In this document: piece by piece, positions 1-6,564 of the stretch
How the letters are laid out: the number at the start of each line of letters is the position of its first letter
Numbering within the stretch: position 1 is the stretch's first letter
NCBI GenBank assembly: GCA_947259865.1
Contig: CAMYNZ010000180.1
Coordinates: forward strand, 1-7,563
DNA length: 7,563 bases
Reading direction: 5' to 3'
Source: an uncultured Desulfobacterales bacterium
Lineage (GTDB): Bacteria; Desulfobacterota; Desulfobacteria; Desulfobacterales; G020354645
Made by a program: the position numbers and the translations under genes
Notes under the pieces: generated by a model
Told to the model about the DNA's origin: nothing
The model's input: only the letters and a program-made list of their open reading frames with translations
The model's database searches: none

Positions 1-91
1 TTTCTTCGGAAAACTGGCTGGAATCGTGCTTAAAATTCTAAGTTGATAAGCTATGAGGAAAATGATAAATGCGAATGTAGGCCAAGGCTCG

Positions 92-182
92 CTTAAATTT
101 AAGGGACCATGTCCCATTTTGACCCTTTATAAAAGGCGATCTGGGCCAAAGCCGGACTTGACCCCTTTGGACCCCTTTACCC
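92..182. repeat. Repeat-dense intergenic leader (possible REP-like or mobile-element remnant)
   Basis: This stretch has back-to-back short dyads and direct repeats. CTTAAATTTAAG (92-103) is a perfect 12-bp palindrome. It abuts GGGAC-CAT-GTCCC (103-115), then CCTTT-ATA-AAAGG (124-136), then GGC-CAAA-GCC (144-153). Next comes an exact tandem of GACCCCTTT with a 10-bp period (160-168 and 170-178), and a related GACCCTTT occurs at 121-128. No open reading frame here looks protein-like. The density of repeats is higher than in any other gap of this window. It could be a REP-type element, the worn end of an insertion sequence, or a complex operator for the CoA-transferase genes. The sequence alone does not separate these. 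Confidence 0.45.
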
Positions 183-192
183 GTTAAACTGA

Positions 193-214
193 ATTGACAA
201 AATGATTGACAAAA
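193..214 (+). repeat. 12-bp-period direct repeat spanning the CoA-transferase A start codon
   Basis: ATTGACAAAA occurs at 193-202 and again at 205-214, so the start codon at 202-204 sits at the junction of the two copies. The repeat is exact over 10 bases. No clear Shine-Dalgarno sequence precedes this start. The short A-rich region may be important for initiation, or the duplication may have displaced an older ribosome binding site. Both readings are inferences. Confidence 0.5.
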
Positions 215-897
215 CCACCTCATTGGAAACCGCATTAAAGGATATTCGTGACGGTGACACGATTATGGTCGGAGGCTTCGGGGTACCCGGTACGCCGTTC
301 ACACTGATAGACGAACTGCTGGATTTGGGTGTATCCAATTTAACGCTGATCAAAAATGAAGCCAATGAAGACGGGATGGGACTTTCGAAATTGATCGAGG
401 CGCACAGAGCCCAAAAGTTGATAACATCCCATCTCGGACTGAACGCTACCGTCATCAAGATGATGAACCGTAATGAAATCGAAGTGGAGTTTTATCCCCA
501 GGGAATACTGGCGGAAAAAATCCGGGCCGGCGGTGCGGGTCTGCTCGGCATATTAACCGACATCGGTGTCGATACTATCCTGGCGGAGAAAAGAGAGAAG
601 ATCACCGTTGACGGGCAGCCGGCGATCATCGAACCGGCTTTGAGGGCCAACGTGGCCCTGATTCACGCCGCCGTTGCCGATCGTTTTGGCAACCTGATTT
701 ATGAAAAAAGCGCTCGCAATTTCAATCCGATCATGGCGACCGCGGCCGCAAACGTCATTGTGGAAGCTGAAAAACTGGTTGAATGCGGGGAACTGGCGCC
801 GGACCAAATTCACACCCCGGGAGCATTCACGGACAAAATCGTTGTTTTGGATACACTCACTAAAGAGTACGGAATTTTAGAGCATCATGTCCCATAA
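202..897 (+). CDS. 3-oxoacid CoA-transferase, subunit A (SCOT-type, family I)
   Basis: This is the A subunit of a heteromeric CoA-transferase that moves CoA between a donor acyl-CoA (succinyl-CoA or acetyl-CoA, typically) and a free acid such as acetoacetate, in the cytoplasm. Residues 17-32 (DGDTIMVGGFGVPGTP) fit the family signature of the A subunit exactly. Other family blocks are PQGILAEKIRAGGAG (99-113) and the IEPALRANVALIHAAVAD to NFNP region (143-176). At 231 residues the length is normal for a separate A subunit. The start is fixed: an in-frame TGA lies at 190-192 and ATG 202 is the first start codon after it, although no good Shine-Dalgarno is visible. The stop overlaps the B subunit by 11 bases, which implies coupled translation. 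Family assignment is firm, but the acid substrate (acetoacetate, butyrate, 3-oxoadipate or another) cannot be read from sequence, so no symbol is given. Confidence 0.95.
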   Translation: MIDKTTSLETALKDIRDGDTIMVGGFGVPGTPFTLIDELLDLGVSNLTLIKNEANEDGMGLSKLIEAHRAQKLITSHLGLNATVIKMMNRNEIEVEFYPQGILAEKIRAGGAGLLGILTDIGVDTILAEKREKITVDGQPAIIEPALRANVALIHAAVADRFGNLIYEKSARNFNPIMATAAANVIVEAEKLVECGELAPDQIHTPGAFTDKIVVLDTLTKEYGILEHHVP

Positions 898-1537
898 GGA
901 TAAAATCGCCGAACGCGCGGCAGCCGAGATTCAGCCCGGCCAGATTATCAATCTCGGAATCGGGATACCGACACTTATACCAAAGTATCTTGAGGACCAT
1001 AAGAAAGTTGTCGTCCACTCGGAGAACGGTATCCTCGGCATGGGACGCCCCTGTAAGCGCGGAACCGAAGATCGCAATCTTATCGATGCGGGCGGGACGT
1101 ATTTTAGCATTGAAACTGGCGCTTCATTTTTTGACAGCGTTCTGTCGTTCACGCTGGTCCGCGGCGGGAGGCTGGATATCGCTTTTATCGGTGCGCTCGA
1201 GGTCTCGGCCTGCGGCGATATAGCCAATTGGATCATACCGGGTAAATATTCGCCGGGTATTGGCGGGGGGATGGAACTGGCCCAGAAAGCCCGGCGCTTA
1301 ATTGTGGCCACGACACATACGACCCGGGACGGGCGACCCAAAATTCTAAACACCTGCACCCTGCCGCTGACGGCCAAAGGTTGTGTTAAAACCATTATAA
1401 CTGAATTGGCCGTCATCGACGTGCTCCCGGTCGGATTGGTGTTGCGGGAAATCGCCACCAATACCGACGTCGAAACCGTTATTGCCAGGACTGAAGCCAA
1501 GGTGATTGTCCCCGACGGTGAATTGCCCAAATTCTAA
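887..1537 (+). CDS. 3-oxoacid CoA-transferase, subunit B (catalytic glutamate subunit)
   Basis: This is the catalytic partner of the preceding gene. It carries the SENG motif (residues 45-48, in VHSENGILGMG). Its glutamate, E46, is by family knowledge the residue that forms the glutamyl-CoA thioester intermediate. Upstream is the NLGIGIPTL block (22-30). Downstream are RGGRLDIAFIGALEV (92-106) and the glycine-rich PGKYSPGIGGGM block, both typical of B subunits. At 216 residues it is full length. The classical signature has L or F before HSENG, whereas this protein has V43, a mild deviation. The ATG lies inside the end of the A gene with only a weak AGAG upstream, consistent with translational coupling. 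A long antisense reading frame over this gene (931-1530) looks like a shadow. Confidence 0.95.
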   Translation: MSHKDKIAERAAAEIQPGQIINLGIGIPTLIPKYLEDHKKVVVHSENGILGMGRPCKRGTEDRNLIDAGGTYFSIETGASFFDSVLSFTLVRGGRLDIAFIGALEVSACGDIANWIIPGKYSPGIGGGMELAQKARRLIVATTHTTRDGRPKILNTCTLPLTAKGCVKTIITELAVIDVLPVGLVLREIATNTDVETVIARTEAKVIVPDGELPKF

Positions 1538-1594
1538 CCTTAGAAAAATGGTCCGGCAACACTGCCGACAGTTACGGACTAAAGGAAATAACGA

Positions 1595-2872
1595 ATGCCT
1601 GATCTGGATAACAGAGAAAAACGCATTGTTGAAACAGTAGATAATCTTGTCGAAGATATGGTTGATTTCACCTGCCGCCTGGTGGCTGAACCGAGCACCT
1701 TGGGCAATGAGATGTCGGTGCTGGCGGTAATGGAAAACGAGTTTGATAAGCTGGGGTTTTCAACCGAACGCGTTTCCATGAATCCGGTGCGACTGAAAGA
1801 ACATCCAGGATTTGCTTCGGTGCCGTGGAAATATGAAAACCGTTACAACATTGTTGCCGTTGAAAGGCCGGCAGGAACGGGCGGGCGCAGTGCCCTTTTC
1901 AACGGACATTTGGACGTTGTCAGCCCGGAACCGATTGGGTTTTGGGAACAACACCCATTCGATCCACAAATTCGGGACGGCTGGCTATATGGCCGGGGTA
2001 CCGGCGACATGAAATCAGGTGTCACTGCCATGACCTATGCGCTTTATGCGGTGAAAAAAGCCGGTTTTGGCCTGAATGCTCAGGTAACCATCGAAACCGT
2101 TATCGAAGAAGAATGCAGCGGAAACGGAGCCCTGGCGTGCATTCAGGCCGGCCATGACGCCGAAGCTGTTCTGATTCCGGAGCCTTTCGGTCCGACGATC
2201 CTGACCAATCAGTTGGGCGTGCTCTGGTTTAAGGTAAATGTGAAAGGATCTCCCAGTCATGTGCTGTCCGCCCCGGCCGGGACCAATGCTATTGAAAAGA
2301 GTTATTATCTGATTGATGCATTGCGGCGATTGGAAGCCGACTTAAATCATGAGGAGATACCTGATGCCTACCGTTCAATTGACCATCCATTGAATCTGAA
2401 TATCGGTATCATGCATGGCGGCGATTGGCCGTCTACGGTACCTGCCGAAGCCGAATTCCATGGCCGGATGTCTTATTTTCCCGGTATTACTTATGCCGAC
2501 ATATGCCGCCGAATTACTGAAACCGTGGAACTGGCCGCCAAAGCAGATTCCTGGCTTTGCAAAAATCCCCCGCAAATCGAATTCTACGGTTTTCGATCCG
2601 ATGGCCACAGCATATCCCGAGACCTTCCGGCCCTGTCAATGTTGAGTGCCTGCCACAAGTCTCTCACCGGACGGGATGCCGCCGATTACATCGCCACCTG
2701 TACTACGGACTTGAGAGCTTTTCAGCATTTTGGCAAAGCTCAGGCCACATGCTACGGCCCTGTGGCGGAAAATATTCATGCCGCCAATGAACGTGTCAAC
2801 ATTGAAAGCGTCATCCATGTGGCCAGAACGTATGCCGTGTTTCTGGCACGCTGGTGCGGTCTGACCGAATGA
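1595..2872 (+). CDS. M20-family metallo-deacylase (ArgE/DapE type)
   Basis: This is a cytoplasmic di-metal amidohydrolase of the acetylornithine deacetylase/succinyl-diaminopimelate desuccinylase superfamily, which releases an acid from an N-acylated amino compound. The expected catalytic set is visible: H105 and D107 in FNGHLDVV, D138 in GRGTGDMKSG, the E172-E173 pair in VIEEECSGNG, E196 in IPEP, and H395 in AENIHAANE. H222 in GSPSH belongs to the dimerisation-domain region, and R374 in TTDLR sits where relatives bind the substrate carboxylate. The length of 425 residues matches full-length members of the ArgE/DapE deacylase branch. AAAGGA at 1581-1586 with an 8-base gap supports the start. 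The gene lies 57 bp after the CoA-transferase and probably shares its operon. The substrate is unknown. Biosynthetic ArgE or DapE roles look less likely because no arginine or lysine genes are nearby, and a catabolic amidase role fits better. Confidence 0.9.
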   Translation: MPDLDNREKRIVETVDNLVEDMVDFTCRLVAEPSTLGNEMSVLAVMENEFDKLGFSTERVSMNPVRLKEHPGFASVPWKYENRYNIVAVERPAGTGGRSALFNGHLDVVSPEPIGFWEQHPFDPQIRDGWLYGRGTGDMKSGVTAMTYALYAVKKAGFGLNAQVTIETVIEEECSGNGALACIQAGHDAEAVLIPEPFGPTILTNQLGVLWFKVNVKGSPSHVLSAPAGTNAIEKSYYLIDALRRLEADLNHEEIPDAYRSIDHPLNLNIGIMHGGDWPSTVPAEAEFHGRMSYFPGITYADICRRITETVELAAKADSWLCKNPPQIEFYGFRSDGHSISRDLPALSMLSACHKSLTGRDAADYIATCTTDLRAFQHFGKAQATCYGPVAENIHAANERVNIESVIHVARTYAVFLARWCGLTE

Positions 2873-2894
2873 GATGGTTACTGGAAAACAAAAA

Positions 2895-2934
2895 AAAGGA
2901 CCAGAGCCGTATCAAACCAGAACTCCAGTCCTTT
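2895..2934. terminator. Bidirectional intrinsic terminator between convergent operons
   Basis: AAAGGAC (2895-2901) pairs with GTCCTTT (2928-2934). After a CA/CA internal loop, GAG (2904-2906) pairs with CTC (2923-2925), leaving a 16-base loop. Read on the minus strand, the hairpin runs directly into a long T tract made by the A-run at 2888-2897. That makes it a good terminator for the ATPase gene ending at 2958. Read on the plus strand, the tail (CTTTAATTTTG) is weaker but still T-rich and follows the deacylase stop by about 20 bases. One hairpin serving two converging transcripts is the simplest explanation. Confidence 0.8.
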
Positions 2935-2957
2935 AATTTTGTTGATGCGTTGCTTTT

Positions 2958-4058
2958 TTATCGCGCAGGTAGCAGGCGACAGTGAACAGGATCGACCTGG
3001 ACCGAAACTTCCTCACCGCGTCTAAAGGATTTCGTTATCACCAGGTTTATGACATGAATGATGGTACCGTTTTCCAGCTCAACAAAGTAGCTGATCTCCC
3101 CGCCCATGTAACTTCGATTTTTAATTATGCCGTTAAAACAATTCATACTCGTTTCAGGCATCGGTTGACCTTTGAGATCAATTTGTAATTTTTGAGCCCG
3201 TACAACGACCTCCACGCTATCACCTTCGGTCCAGCTACCCGTCGGATTGGCCAGCATTGCATTACCATCTTTGAGCTTGACCCTGATCCAATCCCCCTCC
3301 TGTCCGGTCACCACGCCTTCAGCGAAGTTCGAATGGCCCAAAAAGTCAGCCACAAAATGGTCCGAAGAGTCATTGTATACTTCCTCGGGAGTTCCCTCCT
3401 GCAGCTTTTCCCCGTCCTTCATGACTACAACCTTGTCCGACATAGACAGGGCTTCGCGCTGATCATGGGTCACGAAGATCGTCGTTACGCCCAGCATCTG
3501 CTGGAGATTACCGAGTTCCACACGCATCTCCTCACGCAGGTTCTCATCAAGGGCGGAAAGGGGCTCATCCATAAGTAGAACATCCGGCTCAATAACGATG
3601 GCACGGGCCATAGCGATACGTTGCTGCTGGCCGCCCGAGAGCTGAGAGGGCATACGATTTTCTACACCCGGCAAGCGAACCATCTTAAGGGCCCGCATGA
3701 CCTTTTCTTTGATCTCTTCTTTATGGACATTGCGGTATTTAAGACCGAACGCGACGTTATCGTAAATGGTTTTATGCGGAAAGAGTGCATAATTTTGAAA
3801 AATCATCCCCAGGTTTCGCTTGTGGATCGGAACATCGTTCACCCGCTTGCCCTTGATGAAAATTTCCCCCTCCGTGGGTTCTTCCAAACCCGCAACCATC
3901 CGCAAAAGGGTTGTCTTACCGCAGCCGGAGGGACCCAGAAGGGTGACCAGGCACCCTTCTTCGATGTCAAGATCCGTTTTTTTAACGGCGACGACTTTGT
4001 CAAAGCGTTTAACTACCCCTTTGAATCGAACCGCAGGCGGAGTCGCATTTTTTTGCAT
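2958..4058 (-). CDS. potA: ABC transporter ATP-binding protein, PotA-like, with TOBE domain
   Basis: This is the cytoplasmic ATPase that drives uptake through the two permeases encoded upstream in the same direction. Visible motifs, in order, are Walker A GPSGCGKT (42-49), the Q-loop glutamine Q88 in FQNYALFPH, signature LSGGQQQR (140-147), Walker B LLMDEP (161-166), D-loop SALD (168-171) and switch histidine H198 in VTHDQ. Residues from about 240 to 366 form the C-terminal TOBE-type region, with RSYMGGEISYFVEL typical of PotA-class ATPases. At 366 residues the length is normal. An excellent AGGAAAGGA at 4066-4074 lies 7 bases from the start. The gene is last in the transporter operon, 74 bp after the binding protein. 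The PotA class also energises transport of phosphonates, opines and other ligands, so the symbol denotes the family and not a proven substrate. Confidence 0.93.
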   Translation of the reverse strand: MQKNATPPAVRFKGVVKRFDKVVAVKKTDLDIEEGCLVTLLGPSGCGKTTLLRMVAGLEEPTEGEIFIKGKRVNDVPIHKRNLGMIFQNYALFPHKTIYDNVAFGLKYRNVHKEEIKEKVMRALKMVRLPGVENRMPSQLSGGQQQRIAMARAIVIEPDVLLMDEPLSALDENLREEMRVELGNLQQMLGVTTIFVTHDQREALSMSDKVVVMKDGEKLQEGTPEEVYNDSSDHFVADFLGHSNFAEGVVTGQEGDWIRVKLKDGNAMLANPTGSWTEGDSVEVVVRAQKLQIDLKGQPMPETSMNCFNGIIKNRSYMGGEISYFVELENGTIIHVINLVITKSFRRGEEVSVQVDPVHCRLLPAR

Positions 4059-4095
4059 TGCTATATCCTTTCCTGATGGGGGGCTGCATTTTCCG

Positions 4096-4138
4096 GGTTA
4101 CGGGCTAAATGTTCGCAACCCCCAACCCCGTGTTAACC
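4096..4138 (-). other. Possible intercistronic RNA hairpin between binding-protein and ATPase genes
   Basis: In the transcript of the minus strand, GGTT plus ACGGG (4138-4135 and 4131-4127) can pair with CCCGT plus AACC (4104-4096). The result is a 9-bp stem broken by a 3-base bulge (4132-4134), with a 22-base loop. The stem overlaps the binding-protein stop codon at 4133-4135. There is no T-run after it, so it is not a standard terminator. By analogy with other importers, hairpins after the binding-protein gene can stabilise its message or limit read-through into the ATPase gene. That role is inferred. Confidence 0.35.
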
Positions 4139-5293
4139 GCCGGCCTTGATCCGGTCCCATTTTTCGGCCCAGTCCAGCTGGTGGGAGTTCCAATAATCCG
4201 GATCGGCAAAGAGATAACCCTTGAGCTTGCCGGTCGGATCAAATGCGGGCAGTTTCTTGACTGCCTCGGGCATCGGAACTTTCGTCGGATCGAGACTGGA
4301 TGGATATTTCTGGCCTTCCGCCACAGCGATGGCCGCTTTGGGTTCCAGCATGAAATTGAGCAGCTGATGGGCTACTTTCAGGTCGGTGCCTTTTAGCACG
4401 AAGATGCACTCCTGCCACGAATAGCAGCCATCGGGCGCCAGGAACCCGATGGGATGGCCCTGACTTTGAAGCGCGGCCACGCGGCCCGACCAGGCCACGG
4501 TGGCGTAAATTTCTTCATTGGCCAGCAGGCTCATGAGCTCAGCACCAGAGGCCCAATATTTTTTCACCATGTCTCTCTGGATGCGCAGGGCATCCCAGAC
4601 TGCCTCCAGATCTTTGATGTTATTGGGGCTCTGGCCGGTATGCAGGGCGGCATACCAAATGTTGGTGCGCCAATCGCCCCAGCTGCCGAGTTTTTTCTTG
4701 AGATCCTTGTCCCACAGAAGTGAGGCGCCCAGTTTTTCGGCCTTTTGCCTGGTAATGTATTTGGTATTGTAAGCGATACCGGTTTGCCCCAGATCATAGG
4801 GTACGGCCGATAACTTGCCTTTGGTGATGGCCTTGTAAGGTTGCATCATGGCAGCCATGACGTTTTTAAGGTTGGTGATTTTACTTTCGTCCAGGACGAC
4901 ATCAAACCCCAGCCCTGCATATCTGGCGTAATCAAACACCCCGCTCAAATGAGCAAGGTTGAACTCGCCGCCGGGCGGAAAGGACGCCTTGACCCGTGTC
5001 AAGTAGGTGTCCATATCGCCGAACTCGCCGTCGATAACTTTGATACCCGTGGCTTTGGTGAATGGCTCGAAAGCGTATTTTCGAAAAGCCTCGGAAACCA
5101 CGCCGCCCCAGCCGTCAAAGCGGATGGATTTGGCTGCCCAGGCGTTGCGTGCCAAACCGCCAAAAGGACCGCCTACCAGGCCTGCCGCAGCACCGGTAAT
5201 ACCTAAAAATTTCAAAAAATCGCGCCGGTTTATTTCGCCATTAATGTACCGTTCATAAACACTGTGAAATTTCTTGTTCCCATCGTTCTCCAT
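4133..5293 (-). CDS. Tat-exported extracellular solute-binding protein, PotD family
   Basis: This is the periplasmic receptor that captures the ligand and delivers it to the permease pair. The N-terminus holds a twin-arginine signal: NRRDFLKF at residues 22-29, a small-residue hydrophobic stretch (about 30-46), and a likely cut after AWA (51-53). Export of the folded protein is therefore expected. The mature part starts with IRFDGWGG and has the two-lobed PotD-type layout, including VPYDLGQTGIAYN (164-176), the AWSG block with W268, YSWQE with W293, and LLNFMLEPKAA (311-321). At 386 residues it is normal for the family including the signal. The start is well supported by AAGGAGG at 5300-5306. 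By eye, several residues that contact spermidine in E. coli PotD are not preserved, so the ligand is left open and no symbol is given. Confidence 0.92.
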   Translation of the reverse strand: MENDGNKKFHSVYERYINGEINRRDFLKFLGITGAAAGLVGGPFGGLARNAWAAKSIRFDGWGGVVSEAFRKYAFEPFTKATGIKVIDGEFGDMDTYLTRVKASFPPGGEFNLAHLSGVFDYARYAGLGFDVVLDESKITNLKNVMAAMMQPYKAITKGKLSAVPYDLGQTGIAYNTKYITRQKAEKLGASLLWDKDLKKKLGSWGDWRTNIWYAALHTGQSPNNIKDLEAVWDALRIQRDMVKKYWASGAELMSLLANEEIYATVAWSGRVAALQSQGHPIGFLAPDGCYSWQECIFVLKGTDLKVAHQLLNFMLEPKAAIAVAEGQKYPSSLDPTKVPMPEAVKKLPAFDPTGKLKGYLFADPDYWNSHQLDWAEKWDRIKAGG

Positions 5294-5299
5294 GGTTTC

Positions 5300-5306
5300 C
5301 CTCCTT
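5300..5306 (-). promoter_or_regulatory. Strong Shine-Dalgarno of the solute-binding protein gene
   Basis: Read on the minus strand this is AAGGAGG, an almost perfect anti-16S match, 6 bases upstream of the ATG at 5293. It is the best ribosome binding site in the window. It fits the usual need for much more binding protein than permease, and it settles the start codon. Confidence 0.85.
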
Positions 5307-5327
5307 TTTTATATGATTACTATTAAC

Positions 5328-5367
5328 AGCTTAAAAGCTTTGCAGATATAGTCTTTCAGATAAAGAC
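5328..5367 (-). other. Pair of small dyads upstream of the binding-protein gene
   Basis: The 145-bp gap between the small gene and the binding protein contains GTCTTT-CAGAT-AAAGAC (5351-5367, a perfect 6-bp stem with a 5-base loop) and AGCTT-AA-AAGCT (5328-5339, 5-bp arms). Neither is followed by a clear T-run in the direction of transcription, so I do not call a terminator. They could be leader hairpins or operator half-sites. I see no convincing -35/-10 pair for an internal promoter here. Confidence 0.3.
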
Positions 5368-5438
5368 GCTACCGGATGACTTCATCATCGCCATTTAAAT
5401 CCTTCGGCCTGATTCCCCTCGGACTGCAGCCGCAGATT

Positions 5439-5651
5439 TTATTTATCGTTCACCTGTTTATACCCGCACTGTGTGGCCCACTTCGCATCCTCAGGATTGC
5501 AGACCCAATAAACAGTTTCGCTGCCCTTTATAATCTTCAAAGGAACCGAGGAGTTTTTGACATATGAGCGTGCCGAGTCAAGAGAATTGAAAGGAAACAC
5601 CGTAATCCACCTCACATTCCCATCCTTGTCCTTCAGGTCGATCATTGGCAT
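5439..5651 (-). CDS. Small hypothetical protein (70 residues) inside the transporter operon
   Basis: I do not recognise the family. The protein is soluble in appearance, with no signal peptide or membrane segment. It starts MPMIDLKDKDGNVRW and has a mixed charged and aromatic make-up. The C-terminal half (VYWVCNPEDAKWATQCGYK, residues 47-65) contains two cysteines, C50 and C62, spaced 12 apart, and three aromatic residues. That composition looks like a real folded domain and not a chance frame. AAGGG at 5660-5664 lies 8 bases before the ATG at 5651, and a TATAAT box lies at 5689-5694, so it may have its own promoter. A second in-frame ATG, two codons on, is a less favoured start. It sits between the PotC-like permease and the binding protein, in the same direction. 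It is not a usual ABC importer component. No function is proposed. Confidence 0.6.
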   Translation of the reverse strand: MPMIDLKDKDGNVRWITVFPFNSLDSARSYVKNSSVPLKIIKGSETVYWVCNPEDAKWATQCGYKQVNDK

Positions 5652-5654
5652 TTG

Positions 5655-5678
5655 TTTAACCCTTTTGAATAGGTTAAA
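5655..5678 (-). promoter_or_regulatory. Perfect 7-bp dyad in the leader of the small gene
   Basis: TTTAACC (5655-5661) and GGTTAAA (5672-5678) form a perfect inverted repeat with a 10-base spacer. It lies between the putative -10 box at 5689-5694 and the start codon at 5651. On the RNA one arm takes in part of the AAGGG ribosome binding site (5660-5664). It could be a repressor operator just downstream of the promoter or a hairpin that masks translation. The symmetry is seen directly and the role is inferred. Confidence 0.45.
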
Positions 5679-5688
5679 TGCTGTCTGG

Positions 5689-5694
5689 ATTATA
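5689..5694 (-). promoter_or_regulatory. Candidate -10 box for the small gene and binding-protein gene
   Basis: The minus strand reads TATAAT exactly here, which would place a start site near 5682, about 30 bases before the ATG at 5651. No good -35 hexamer lies 16-18 bases further upstream. A second exact TATAAT occurs at 5725-5730, also without a convincing -35. A factor-dependent or weak internal promoter is possible. Confidence 0.35.
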
Positions 5695-5762
5695 GGGTCC
5701 TTAAATAACTATTTTTGAGATTCAATTATAATGGCGCTGCAAGGCCGATACTGAGTTCCCGA

Positions 5763-6554
5763 TCAAGAACCCCTGGAAAACCTGCGAATCAAATACCCGG
5801 CCAACAAGGGTGTCGAAAGCGTCAGGAAGATCATCACGGTACCCAGAGCGTTTATCTCGGGGCTGACGGAATTGCGCAACATGCCGAAGATCTTGACCGG
5901 AACCGTCTGCATCGATGCCGTTGCCCAGAACAGCGTGGCGGTCACGTCATCAAAGGAGATGGTGAATGAAAAGAGCATGCCCGCCAGTATCGCCGGGGTC
6001 AAAAGCGGCAGCGTTATCTCTTTGAAAGTCTGCAAAGGGTTGGCGCCCAAAGACAAGGCGGCTTCTTCATATTCTCTCTTGATACCCACCAATCTTGCCT
6101 GAACTACCAGAAGCACGTAAGGCAGGGTGATGACCACATGTCCGATAAGCAGCAGCAAAAAACTCTTGGGCTGCTGGAGCCACCGGATAAACAGAAGCAA
6201 AGCCACTCCCAGGACAACCTCCGGGATCATAATCGGCGCTAATAGCAAGGTGTTAAGGGTATTTTTACCGGGAAACTCAAACCGAATAAATGCCATGGCC
6301 GCCGGAATCCCGATCGCCGTAACCAGCACGGCCGTCAGGGATCCCAGGATCAGGGAGTTTTTAAAAGCCAAAAGGATGGTTTTATTCTGGGCCAGCTTGA
6401 TATACCATTTGAAACTGAAGCCTTTCATGGGAAAAGAGCCGAATTGCTCGGGATTGAAAGAAAGTATGATTACCGCCACAATGGGGGCGAACATGAAAAC
6501 ATAGACCAAGATAGTATATAGACGAATTAAAGACCATCCGGATATCATTTTCAT
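5763..6554 (-). CDS. potC: ABC transporter inner-membrane permease, PotC-like
   Basis: This is one of two membrane subunits that form the translocation channel. It has about six hydrophobic segments, the first at residues 10-32 (LYTILVYVFMFAPIVAVIILS). The cytoplasmic EAA loop that docks on the ATPase is clear: EEAALSLG at 163-170, followed by FKEITLPLLTP. The C-terminal SFDDVTATLFW and SPEINALGTVM stretches resemble the matching parts of E. coli PotC. An open frame extends to 6653, but those extra 33 codons lie over the end of the PotB-like gene and read as non-membrane, unrelated sequence. I therefore start at ATG 6554, giving 263 residues, the usual PotC size. That start is 10 bases after the upstream stop, with only a weak GTGAG before it, consistent with translational coupling. 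An ATG two codons later at 6548 is possible. Confidence 0.92.
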   Translation of the reverse strand: MKMISGWSLIRLYTILVYVFMFAPIVAVIILSFNPEQFGSFPMKGFSFKWYIKLAQNKTILLAFKNSLILGSLTAVLVTAIGIPAAMAFIRFEFPGKNTLNTLLLAPIMIPEVVLGVALLLFIRWLQQPKSFLLLLIGHVVITLPYVLLVVQARLVGIKREYEEAALSLGANPLQTFKEITLPLLTPAILAGMLFSFTISFDDVTATLFWATASMQTVPVKIFGMLRNSVSPEINALGTVMIFLTLSTPLLAGYLIRRFSRGS

Positions 6555-6564
6555 ATCAGAAATC

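Noticed and set aside
43..190. Promoter search upstream of the CoA-transferase genes
   Set aside because: TTGATA at 43-48 and TTGACC at 158-163 lack a convincing -10 at 16-18 bases, and the TATAAA at 128-133 lacks a -35. I could not support a specific promoter.
931..1530. Long antisense open frame (199 codons) over the CoA-transferase B gene
   Set aside because: It lies wholly opposite a gene with a clear catalytic motif, its translation is low-complexity serine/proline/arginine-rich without family features, and it has no evident ribosome binding site.
3192..4076. Plus-strand frames of 128 and 151 codons opposite the ATPase gene
   Set aside because: They are shadows of the PotA-like gene. 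Their translations show no domain, and they end up over the gene's own start region.
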